DNA from: Thermodesulfovibrionia bacterium | GTDB taxonomy: Bacteria; Nitrospirota; Thermodesulfovibrionia; UBA6902 | NCBI GenBank assembly: GCA_947258735.1 | Contig: CAMYJJ010000140.1 | Location: forward strand, 1 to 7,843 | Length of the DNA stretch: 7,843 nucleotides | Direction: 5' to 3' | Part shown: piece after piece, positions 1-5,411 of the stretch | Position numbering within the stretch: position 1 is the stretch's first letter | How the letters are laid out: each line of letters opens with the position of its first letter | The notes under the pieces: generated by a model | Databases searched by the model: none | Seen by the model: the letters and a program-made list of their open reading frames with translations, nothing else | Told to the model about the DNA's origin: nothing | Translations under genes and position numbers: made by a program

Positions 1-38
1 GAAGGACTGATTTAACAGCAGAACATCAAACATCACAA

Positions 39-236
39 TTAAAACATGCCTTTTTCAAATAGCCTTGCAATTACCTCCATTACTGCACCCCAGATAAGTG
101 CCAGAACGATCAAAGCAATTAATATCCTGGGTTTTTTAATCAGCATATAAAGCAGAACTACAGCAGCTGCCCCTGCTGCAATTGGATTTGCTTCAGCATA
201 TTTTGTAACGTCACTAATTATTTTATTTATGTCCAT
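39..236 (-). CDS. Small two-helix membrane protein, unknown function
   Basis: This 65-residue protein starts at ATG 236-234 and ends at TAA 41-39. It has a short charged N-terminus (residues 1-17). Two hydrophobic segments follow at about 18-33 and 38-57, joined by a tight basic turn (K34, K35, P36), and the tail is short and amphipathic (RLFEKGMF). This predicts a hairpin in the inner membrane with both ends on the same side. No motif or family is recognised. The ribosome binding site is weak; only a poor purine stretch precedes the start. It is transcribed divergently from the VCBS gene, with 118 nt between the two starts. Hydrophobic low-complexity frames can be spurious, but the clean helix-turn-helix pattern and standard ATG argue for a real gene. 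Confidence 0.55.
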   Translation of the reverse strand: MDINKIISDVTKYAEANPIAAGAAAVVLLYMLIKKPRILIALIVLALIWGAVMEVIARLFEKGMF

Positions 237-311
237 GCAGTCCGTTTAAATATTTCAAAGTATATCACAGGAATGAGTAATTTTTATATGTATTTTTGAG
301 CATGTATTTCA

Positions 312-321
312 ATGATATCAT
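312..321. promoter_or_regulatory. 10-bp perfect palindrome upstream of the VCBS gene
   Basis: ATGATATCAT is a perfect palindrome 33 nt before the chosen ATG at 355, inside the AT-rich divergent intergenic space 237-354. It could be an operator for one or both flanking genes. A TACAAT hexamer at 343-348 resembles a -10 box but would leave almost no leader. Short palindromes are common in AT-rich DNA, so this is weak evidence. Confidence 0.2.
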
Positions 322-354
322 GTGACTTTTTCATGCAATAGGTACAATAATTCT

Positions 355-1470
355 ATGAAGATACGATTTATCATTATGGTGTCTGTAGCGATTCTGGTTT
401 TGATCATAATTCTGAATATGACTCATTATGCTGATTACCAGACGTCACTCCTGCCGGGTGTCTTTATTCAGCAGAAACAGGGTGTCCTTACAGCAAACAA
501 CTGGTCTGTCCCGCTGGTAGACGACTGGAATAATGACGGCAAGAAAGACCTTCTGATAGGAAACAGAACCTATGAGAACAAGGGTGCCGGCAAAGGGTAC
601 ATAAGTTTTTATCAAAATAGTGGCACAGACAGCCGTCCCCTATTTGATAATCTCAATTATGTAAAGACATGTACTGATATCTGCTCTGATCTAACTGTTG
701 CGCCTGATGGATGACAGGGCTCCTACCCTTCAGTCGTTGACTGGAACAATGATGGCCATAATGATCTCATTGTGGGAGACGGAGGCAGCAGTGTCTACTT
801 ATTTATAAACAGTGCGGAAGATGATATACCGGTTTTTAATCGTGGCACCATTTTGATAACTGAACATACCCTTGAAGGTTCTGAAAGAATCACCCCTGTA
901 CCCTATGACTGGAACAATGACGGTCACAAAGATATAATGACCGGCGGAATGGATGGCAGAATCAAGGTGTATATCAATAAAGGTACTGACCTGGCTCCGC
1001 AGTTTGAAGATTTCTTTTTTCTGCAGTTGGGAAGCAATATATTTACTATCGGGTCCAAGTCAGCACCCAGAATGCATGATTTAAACAAAGACGGGTTAAT
1101 GGATATTCTCGTTGGAGAAGTCATGGGGTATGTCTATTTTCTTAAGAATACCGGAACTGCCGATAACCCTGTGTATACCAGATCTGATAAACTGTTTTTA
1201 AAAAATGGTGATGCACTGAAATATCCGGGAAGCGGTCCCCGGTCACGTCTGGATGTTACAGACTGGAACAATGATGGTCTTGAAGATATTGTTGTTGGGG
1301 GCGCAGATGGAAAGGTCATGCTGTTCCTGTCATCACAGGATACATCTGTATCATTCTCAACCCTCCTGAACAGGACAAGAGTCAGGTCAATGGAGTCATT
1401 TTATAAAATAAAACATCACACAAAAACGCTGCTCAAGACAATCAGAGATATGGTCAAAAAAAAGGCTTGA
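355..1470 (+). CDS. Membrane-anchored VCBS/FG-GAP beta-propeller protein, interrupted by one in-frame TGA
   Basis: Read through the TGA at 712-714, this is one 371-residue frame. As conventionally called it gives two pieces: about 355-714 and a remainder with its first ATG at 772. ATG 355 is preferred over GTG 322 because it puts K2/R4 directly before a membrane helix (residues 5-21) that acts as signal anchor. Five calcium-binding VCBS/FG-GAP loops of the form DWNNDGxxD begin at residues 57, 129, 185, 242 (DLNKDG) and 303, spaced 56-72 residues. This is typical of an extracytoplasmic beta-propeller. The tail (about 330-371) is basic. The 57 bases between the TGA and the next ATG encode the conserved start of repeat 2 (VVDWNNDG) in the same frame, so the halves belong together. 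The only cysteines, C106 and C110, sit just before the TGA (residue 120). Options are selenocysteine, readthrough, recent nonsense mutation or sequencing error. The ribosome binding site is weak. Confidence 0.7.
712..745 (+). promoter_or_regulatory. In-frame TGA plus candidate bacterial SECIS hairpin
   Basis: The TGA lies at 712-714. Bases 729-735 pair with 739-745 to give a 7-bp stem (one G-U pair) closed by a GUU loop at 736-738. The loop begins with G and starts 21 nt after the TGA. As I recall the bSECIS rules (apical loop of 3-14 nt, G in its first two positions, 16-37 nt from UGA), this fits. The equivalent coding stretches of the other DWNNDG repeats do not form this same tight stem, so it is not forced by the protein motif. 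A second small hairpin (716-719 with 726-729) lies closer to the TGA. No biochemical or comparative support is available here. Confidence 0.35.
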
Positions 1471-1478
1471 GAGATCTG

Positions 1479-1646
1479 CTATTTCTTCCTGTCAATATCG
1501 GTACAGGATTTCTCTGTACAACTCTGGCCTTCAGGTTTCTGTGTTTGGCTGCAGCAGCATCCACCGCGAAACTTTTTTATGACAACCAGCAATAATCCCG
1601 CAAAAATCAGGTAACCAAAAACAAGACTCTGTGTATCTGCATTCAT
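1479..1646 (-). CDS. Small Cys-rich single-helix membrane protein, FeoB-associated-like
   Basis: The 55-residue protein starts at ATG 1646-1644. This start is favoured over one 14 codons further upstream because AAAGGGG precedes it at good spacing. One membrane helix (about residues 7-23) is followed by basic KKFRGG and then a Cys-rich tail: C30, C31, C32, C43 and C48. The layout of a short N-terminal helix followed by clustered Cys resembles the FeoB-associated Cys-rich membrane proteins seen beside ferrous iron transporters. No feoB lies in this window, so the assignment is by shape only. The tail could bind a metal or an iron-sulfur cluster; this is inference. It converges on the VCBS gene with only 8 nt between the two stop codons and no visible terminator there. 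Confidence 0.6.
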   Translation of the reverse strand: MNADTQSLVFGYLIFAGLLLVVIKKFRGGCCCSQTQKPEGQSCTEKSCTDIDRKK

Positions 1647-1744
1647 ATAAACCCCTTTCTGTAAGCTCTTCCTGTTAAACTCAAGCATATCAGCTAATTC
1701 TGAAGAAAATGTGAAGTATCCGTAATATATTTAATGATTACCTC

Positions 1745-1773
1745 TGGATTGTATGAAAATTCTGATGTATAAT
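1745..1773 (+). promoter_or_regulatory. Possible sodB promoter
   Basis: A perfect -10 hexamer TATAAT lies at 1768-1773. At 17-bp spacing the -35 is TGGATT (1745-1750), a poor match. The start of transcription would fall near 1780, leaving a leader of about 100 nt before sodB. That leader holds an 8-bp inverted repeat, GTGCATTG at 1800-1807 and CAATGCAC at 1840-1847. No recognisable Fur or OxyR site was seen. Confidence 0.3.
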
Positions 1774-1878
1774 TTGTTCATATAGTAGATGGCAGATATG
1801 TGCATTGACTCATTGAATACGATTACACATGACGATTCACAATGCACCGATAACTAACATTTAACCTAAGGAGGCAGC

Positions 1879-2472
1879 ATGGCAATCACATTACCGGATT
1901 TACCCTTTGCAAAGAACGCACTGGACCCGCACATCAGCGAACAGACACTCGAGTTTCATTATGGAAAACATCATAACGCCTATGTCGTTAATCTCAATAA
2001 GTTCATTGAAGGCACGGACCTGTCGGGACAGGACCTTGAGACAATTATCAAAAAGACAGCAAACGATGCTGATAAGGCCTCGATTTTCAATAATGCTGCC
2101 CAGGTATGGAACCATTCGTTTTACTGGAACTGCATAAAGCCCGATGGCGGCGGGGCTCCTACAGGTGCTGTTGCAGAGAAAATTAATTCTGTGTTTGGAA
2201 ACTACGATACCTTTGCCGAGGAGTTCAAAAATGCCGGTGTTACCCAATTCGGCAGCGGCTGGGCATGGCTGGTCCAGAAAAATGGCAAACTTGAGATCAT
2301 GAAGACATTAAATGCCGACACACCTCTTGCTCATGGAATAAAGCCGCTTTTAACCGTTGATGTATGGGAACATGCCTATTACCTTGATTACCAGAACAGA
2401 AGGCCCGATTACCTCGGCGTATTTATTGAACATCTGATTAACTGGGATTTTGTGAACTCTCAGATGGAGTAG
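1879..2472 (+). CDS. sodB: Superoxide dismutase, iron type
   Basis: This 197-residue protein covers the full Fe/Mn superoxide dismutase fold; it converts superoxide to oxygen and hydrogen peroxide in the cytoplasm (no signal peptide). The alpha-hairpin domain spans about residues 1-85 and the alpha/beta domain about 90-197. Metal ligands are visible: H27 (in FHYGKHH), H79 (in VWNH), D161 and H165 (in DVWEHAYYLDY). Y35 is the gateway tyrosine. Gln75 in NNAAQVWNH is the FeSOD-type position for the active-site glutamine, and TQFGSGWAWL also fits the iron type rather than manganese. Length matches E. coli SodB closely. AAGGAGG at 1868-1874, 4 nt before the ATG, is the strongest ribosome binding site in the window. 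It implies an organism that meets oxygen. Confidence 0.97.
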   Translation: MAITLPDLPFAKNALDPHISEQTLEFHYGKHHNAYVVNLNKFIEGTDLSGQDLETIIKKTANDADKASIFNNAAQVWNHSFYWNCIKPDGGGAPTGAVAEKINSVFGNYDTFAEEFKNAGVTQFGSGWAWLVQKNGKLEIMKTLNADTPLAHGIKPLLTVDVWEHAYYLDYQNRRPDYLGVFIEHLINWDFVNSQME

Positions 2473-2489
2473 ATCGAAAATCAAATGCG

Positions 2490-2575
2490 GACTTTGGGAA
2501 CGTTGCTGAATCCATAAACGTATGCTGCATTACATAAATATATTAGTTACATGAATCAGCAGCGTACTCAAAGTC
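2490..2575. repeat. Long imperfect inverted repeat between sodB and the Slp gene
   Basis: Two 23-nt arms (2490-2512 and 2553-2575) are complementary apart from four positions, with a 40-nt AT-rich spacer. In RNA two of the four differences become G-U pairs, so 21 of 23 positions can pair. The repeat begins 17 nt after the sodB stop codon and ends 24 nt before the Slp start. There is no T-run after the second arm, so it is not a standard intrinsic terminator. It could be an mRNA-stabilising or attenuating hairpin, or a small palindromic mobile element. Confidence 0.75.
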
Positions 2576-2599
2576 TAAAGTAAGCAGGGATTATCATAC

Positions 2600-3082
2600 A
2601 TGAAAAAATTCATCATTCTTTTTCTGGTCATAACCGTTCTTGCTGGTTGTGCCCATGTCGTGTCTGAAGAAGCAAGGCAGGCTGCTGACACATCACCCGA
2701 CCTTTCGCTTGTGTTTAAAAACCCTATGGATTATATAGGGGCATCTGTCGTGCTCGGAGGAAATGTTGTCAGCGCAGTCAATGAGCAGGACGGCACATAT
2801 GTAGAAGTGATTCAAAAACCGCTGGACTATAGGGGCCGGCCAAAAAATACAGACCAATCACTTGGAAGGTTCCTGGTTTTCCATGAAGGGTATCTTGAGA
2901 CAGCTGTTTTTTCAAAGGCAGAAAATGTCACTGTCGCCGGTGAGGTCATGGGTTCAAGGCAGGGCCAACTCGGGGAAATGGAATATCCCTACCTCCTTAT
3001 TAAAAGCAAAGAGATCCACGCATTGAAACCCGGCACTGGATTTCCGATCAGTATCGGCATCGGTGTCTTACACAGTTTTTAA
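2600..3082 (+). CDS. Slp-family outer membrane lipoprotein
   Basis: The protein has 160 residues. The lipoprotein signal peptide (residues 1-16) ends in a perfect lipobox, LAGC, with lipidation expected at C17. The mature part has the Slp family pattern in order: NPMDYIGASVVLGG (41-54), an EVIQKPLDYRGRP core (69-81), SLGRFLVF (87-94), then the VTVAGEVMG strand (110-118) and the LGEMEYPYLLI strand (124-134). E. coli Slp is a starvation-induced outer membrane lipoprotein of 188 residues whose molecular role is unclear; this one is slightly shorter at the C-terminus. The start is preceded by a weak AGGGA (2586-2590). It follows sodB after 127 nt holding a large hairpin, so separate control is likely. 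No linked partner genes identify its task here. Confidence 0.9.
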   Translation: MKKFIILFLVITVLAGCAHVVSEEARQAADTSPDLSLVFKNPMDYIGASVVLGGNVVSAVNEQDGTYVEVIQKPLDYRGRPKNTDQSLGRFLVFHEGYLETAVFSKAENVTVAGEVMGSRQGQLGEMEYPYLLIKSKEIHALKPGTGFPISIGIGVLHSF

Positions 3083-3092
3083 ATATCTACAA

Positions 3093-3174
3093 CCGTAGGG
3101 GCGGGACTTCCCCGTCCAGGGCAATGCGATTCAGAAACCATACATACCAGGGCGGGGAGACCGCGCCCCTACGG
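3093..3174. repeat. REP-like inverted pair of GTAG-headed hairpins
   Basis: Two facing copies start with the same CCGTAGGGGCG end (3093-3103 forward, 3164-3174 reverse). Over 28 nt the inverted arms differ at seven positions. Each copy folds alone. In the left one, GGGCGGG (3099-3105) pairs with CCCGTCC (3111-3117) over a 5-nt loop. In the right one, 3150-3157 pairs with 3161-3168 with one mismatch and a 3-nt loop. Each hairpin is directly preceded by GTAG on its own strand. GTAG/GGAG next to a hairpin is the mark of REP elements acted on by RAYT transposases. The pair lies just after the Slp stop codon and could also stop or protect its transcript. Confidence 0.8.
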
Positions 3175-3192
3175 CACATATAAGAACAGATC

Positions 3193-3387
3193 GTGGGATA
3201 TGATAACTATCAGACAACCAAACACATAAACCAGACAGGAAATCAATTTGGTATGCCTGTCTGGCAACGTAATTATTATGAACATATTATTCGCAATGAA
3301 GATGAATGGTATCGTATTCGTGAATATGTCCTGAACAATCCACAGCAATGGGATGATGACGATAACAATCCACAGAATATAACATGA
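3193..3387 (+). pseudogene. C-terminal remnant of a REP-associated tyrosine transposase (RAYT, Y1/IS200-like)
   Basis: The 64-codon frame (nominal GTG start, stop TGA 3385-3387) encodes VWQRNYYEHIIRNEDEWYRI followed by REYVLNNPQQW. This is the hallmark C-terminal block of REP-associated Y1 transposases, usually written as xWQRxYYxHxIRNExE...IxxYIxxNPxxW. The preceding residues YQTTKHIN match the segment linking it to the catalytic core. Full-length proteins have roughly 150-230 residues with an HUH motif near the N-terminus; that whole part is absent, and an in-frame TAA at 3181-3183 closes the frame upstream. There is no ribosome binding site. It lies between REP-like hairpins (3093-3174 and 3416-3440), as expected for an old RAYT unit. 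It is almost certainly non-functional as a transposase. Confidence 0.85.
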
Positions 3388-3415
3388 AAATTTATTGCAT
3401 ATATCGCTTATGCAT

Positions 3416-3440
3416 AGGCACGCTGCAACGTGCCCCTTAC
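3416..3440. repeat. REP-like hairpin at the right edge of the RAYT remnant
   Basis: GGCACG (3417-3422) pairs perfectly with CGTGCC (3429-3434) over a 6-nt loop. Read on the minus strand the element begins GTAAGGGGCACG, close to the GTAGGGGCG head of the left-hand pair. It starts 29 nt after the remnant's stop codon and plausibly marks the original right boundary of the unit. Confidence 0.65.
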
Positions 3441-3737
3441 ACAAGATAACATGATGTTATACTCGACATTGTGATTTACCAGTATGATCGAGAACAGATA
3501 TGTATTTGTTAAGCTGATACCAGTATCCTTCTTGAAGCATTGTCGGTTGAAACCTGGAGTCCACTTTCACGTTATTCTTATTATTCATGAACGCATATTT
3601 CATGTCAGGATTGTGAAGTAAGATTACTATCACTGATATTAAGACGTAAACATTACACAGCAGATTTGCAAAAAAGACTTGCCAATGAGTATATAATGGG
3701 ATATACTTTTTTTTAAAATATTAATCAGGATAATACA
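3441..3737. other. Long AT-rich intergenic stretch with a doubtful minus-strand frame
   Basis: No recognised gene is present. On the minus strand a frame stays open for 88 codons from 3720 down to TAA at 3459-3457. Its first ATG (3603-3601) would give a 48-residue peptide, MKYAFMNNKN to TGKSQCRV. The in-frame stretch before that ATG reads as a hydrophobic segment (VYVLISVIVILL). There is no ribosome binding site or family match, so it may be chance or a decayed gene. TACCAGTA occurs at 3477-3484 and 3518-3525, and once more at 4204-4211; no function is evident. Confidence 0.35.
3666..3697 (+). promoter_or_regulatory. Weak promoter candidate ahead of the DUF1508 gene
   Basis: TATAAT at 3692-3697 is a perfect -10 match. 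The nearest -35-like hexamer is TTGCAA (3666-3671), but its 20-bp spacing is too long. The leader to the ATG at 3818 would be about 115 nt and contains a small GC hairpin (3754-3770). Confidence 0.25.
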
Positions 3738-3817
3738 ATGAGAACATTAATCATGCCGCTCATGCGGGCAGATCATAATACATGTTACAACGGCATACTA
3801 AACAACAGGAGGCAAAT

Positions 3818-4156
3818 ATGGCATCAGGATGTTATGAGATCAAAAAAGCAAAGAGTGGACAGTATTATTTCAACTTAAGAGCAAAGAATACGGAAATAAT
3901 ATTATCCAGTCAGCAGTATACTTCGAAAACCGGCTGTAAAAGAGGTATTGGAGCTGTTCAATCCAATTGCAGTAACAAGGATGGCTATGAGCGAAAAGAA
4001 GCCAGAGGCGGCAAACAATATTTTGTCCTGAAGGCGAAGAATCACCAGGTAATCGGCAAGAGCCAGATGTATAAAAGCGCAGGCGGTGTAAGTAGCGGCA
4101 TTAAATCAGTCATGACAAATGGCAAGACAAACATGATAAAAGATGAAACAAAATAA
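3818..4156 (+). CDS. DUF1508 tandem-repeat protein, YegP-like
   Basis: The start at 3818 is chosen because AGGAGG (3807-3812) lies 5 nt upstream; a longer frame from 3782 has no such site. The 112-residue product is two DUF1508 repeats. Repeat A (about 6-51) runs from YEIKKAKSGQYYFNLRAKN through IILSSQQYTSK and CKRGI to AVQ. Repeat B (about 57-102) runs from YERKEARGGKQYFVLKAKN through VIGKSQMYKS to SGIKSV. Each repeat has the family's pattern of a strand pair, a SSQ-Y segment and a helix. There is no signal peptide, so it is cytosolic. E. coli YegP has the same two-repeat size. The family's biochemical role is not established, although members are often linked to stress. Repeat B has lost the Cys that repeat A keeps at residue 40. 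It appears monocistronic. Confidence 0.9.
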   Translation: MASGCYEIKKAKSGQYYFNLRAKNTEIILSSQQYTSKTGCKRGIGAVQSNCSNKDGYERKEARGGKQYFVLKAKNHQVIGKSQMYKSAGGVSSGIKSVMTNGKTNMIKDETK

Positions 4157-4301
4157 ACGCATATCTGAATATAGTGAATAACATTATTAGTATCACATTG
4201 TTATACCAGTAAAACAGAATAAAAGAAGCTGTTGAGTTTCTGTACTAAATGATGTTAAGCAAGAGTTAATCAACCATAATATATTGAAGGAGTACGCTTA
4301 C

Positions 4302-5237
4302 ATGACAAAAAAAGGATGGGCCATCACGCTGATAATGATACCATTGATTTCTTTTGCTCTCACCACCGGGTGTCATAAGGCAAAAGAGACAGTAACAGAG
4401 GCAACTGATAAGGCCGCTGAAACTGCTGGTGCCATTACAGAAAAAACCAACGCAGCTAAAGAAAAGGCAATAGAAGTCACTGAAGATGTCACGGACAAGG
4501 CAGCTGATATTGCTGGTGCCATTACTGAAAAAGCCAACGCAGCTAAAGAAAAGGCAAAAGAAATCACTGAAGATATCACGGACAAGGCAGCTGATACTGC
4601 TGGAGCAATCAAAGATAAGACAACCTCGGCTGCATCAGAACTGACTGACAAAGCTGTTGGTGTCGTTGGGGTCTCTAAAGAAGCTGCAGGGAACGCTCAA
4701 GAAACAGCGAAGGAAAACATAAAGATGGCCGTCCCTTCCGGTAATGATTATGTGGGTGTAAAAAAATGCAAGGCATGCCATTTCAAGCAGTATAAATCAT
4801 GGGACCAGACAAAGATGGCTTCAAGCTTTGAAAACCTGAAGCCGGGAGTAAATGGGGAAGCCAAGAAGAAAGCCGGCCTTGATCCGGGGAAAGATTATAC
4901 GCGGGATGCTTCCTGTGTTCGATGTCATACGACAGGATACGGGAAAGGCGGATTTGTAAGCCTGGAACAAACCCCGGACCTCATTAATGTGCAATGTGAA
5001 AGCTGCCACGGGCCCGGGAGTGAGTACAGGGTGATCATGAAAGAAAATAAGGAGTTTAAACTTGCAGAGGTAATACAGGCCGGCCTGCTCCTCCCTTCAG
5101 AGAAGAGCAACAATTGCCTGGAATGCCATGGAAGCGACAGCCCGTTTAATGAAAACCTGGATCCAAAGTATGCCTTTAATATTAAAGAACGTCTGAAAAA
5201 TACTCACGACCATTTTCCATTAAAGTATAAACACTGA
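4302..5237 (+). CDS. Exported tetraheme cytochrome c554-like protein with N-terminal LEA-like repeat domain
   Basis: ATG 4302 is chosen because AAGGAG (4287-4292) sits 9 nt upstream; the alternative TTG at 4284 would place that site inside the gene. The 311-residue product has a basic N-terminus and a hydrophobic segment (7-20). TTGC follows, so C24 is a possible lipid anchor, although Thr at -3 is unusual. Residues 27-140 are rich in Ala, Lys, Glu and Thr and built of 29-residue repeats (DKAAxxAGAITEKxNAAKEK), like LEA or apolipoprotein helices. Residues 150-311 hold four CxxCH heme sites: CKACH (156-160), CVRCH (205-209), CESCH (232-236) and CLECH (272-276). The contexts YVGVKKCKACH, CVRCHTTGYGKGGF and GVQCESCHGPG-like NVQCESCHGPGSEY match periplasmic cytochrome c554-family proteins. 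The role is electron transfer in the periplasm; partner unknown. A terminator lies at 5412-5439. Confidence 0.9.
   Translation: MTKKGWAITLIMIPLISFALTTGCHKAKETVTEATDKAAETAGAITEKTNAAKEKAIEVTEDVTDKAADIAGAITEKANAAKEKAKEITEDITDKAADTAGAIKDKTTSAASELTDKAVGVVGVSKEAAGNAQETAKENIKMAVPSGNDYVGVKKCKACHFKQYKSWDQTKMASSFENLKPGVNGEAKKKAGLDPGKDYTRDASCVRCHTTGYGKGGFVSLEQTPDLINVQCESCHGPGSEYRVIMKENKEFKLAEVIQAGLLLPSEKSNNCLECHGSDSPFNENLDPKYAFNIKERLKNTHDHFPLKYKH
4407..4667 (+). repeat. 87-bp in-frame tandem repeat inside the cytochrome gene
   Basis: The copies start at 4407, 4494 and 4581, exactly 87 bp (29 codons) apart. Copies 1 and 2 differ at 9 of 87 positions by hand count. Copy 3 matches copy 2 closely for its first 24 or so bases and then diverges, with a shortened echo of the motif from about residue 116. 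The high DNA identity points to recent duplication or gene conversion and suggests that copy number may vary between strains. Confidence 0.85.
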
Positions 5238-5270
5238 AAATATACATTGTCTGGAATATAATCGAATTAG

Positions 5271-5399
5271 TTCCTGTTGCGGAAAGCAACATCTCTAATA
5301 ACTGTCATTCTGAACTTGTTTCAGAATCTTATGTTTGCAACGAGTTATGAGACCCTGAAATAAATTCAGGGTGACAAATAACAGCTTCCGCAACAGGAA
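5271..5399. repeat. Nested palindromic element (MITE-like) downstream of the cytochrome gene
   Basis: A perfect 14-bp terminal inverted repeat, TTCCTGTTGCGGAA at 5271-5284 and its complement at 5386-5399, encloses about 100 bp. Two further GC pairs (5286-5287 with 5384-5385) extend it after a one-base bulge. Inside is a second inverted pair of hairpins at 5303-5376. The element separates the cytochrome stop codon (5237) from the terminator at 5412. No coding capacity and no clear target-site duplication were seen. Confidence 0.75.
5303..5376. repeat. Twin inverted hairpins of the TGTCA...CTGAA interspersed type
   Basis: The 28-nt ends (5303-5330 and 5349-5376) form an imperfect inverted repeat starting TGTCA. 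Each end also folds alone into a perfect 8-bp stem with a 5-nt loop. In the first, ATTCTGAA (5307-5314) pairs with TTCAGAAT (5320-5327). In the second, ACCCTGAA (5352-5359) pairs with TTCAGGGT (5365-5372). The differences between the two stems are paired changes (TT/AA against CC/GG). I recall similar palindromes scattered in many bacterial genomes; that is memory, not a search. Confidence 0.8.
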
Positions 5400-5411
5400 T
5401 AAAGTAAGAAA

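Noticed and set aside
712..714. Genetic code change (TGA read as Trp or Gly) to explain the open frame
   Set aside because: Other genes here end at TGA in sensible places (cytochrome 5235-5237, VCBS end 1468-1470), use TGG for Trp, and have no further in-frame TGA.
3093..3174. CRISPR or tRNA-like reading of the GC-rich palindromic block
   Set aside because: There are only two inverted copies, no regular direct repeats with spacers, and no cloverleaf.
3738..3878. Short plus-strand frame starting ATG 3738 ahead of the DUF1508 gene, as a leader peptide
   Set aside because: It overlaps the start of the real gene in another frame, has only a weak AGGA before it, and its translation is not protein-like.
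3477..4211. Three copies of TACCAGTA as an iteron or operator set
   Set aside because: An 8-mer with irregular spacing (41 and 686 bp) is expected by chance in AT-rich intergenic DNA.
4373..4651. Minus-strand frame of 92 codons rich in Ala, Ser and Val
   Set aside because: It is the mirror of the 87-bp repeats of the cytochrome gene on the other strand and has no start signal of its own.
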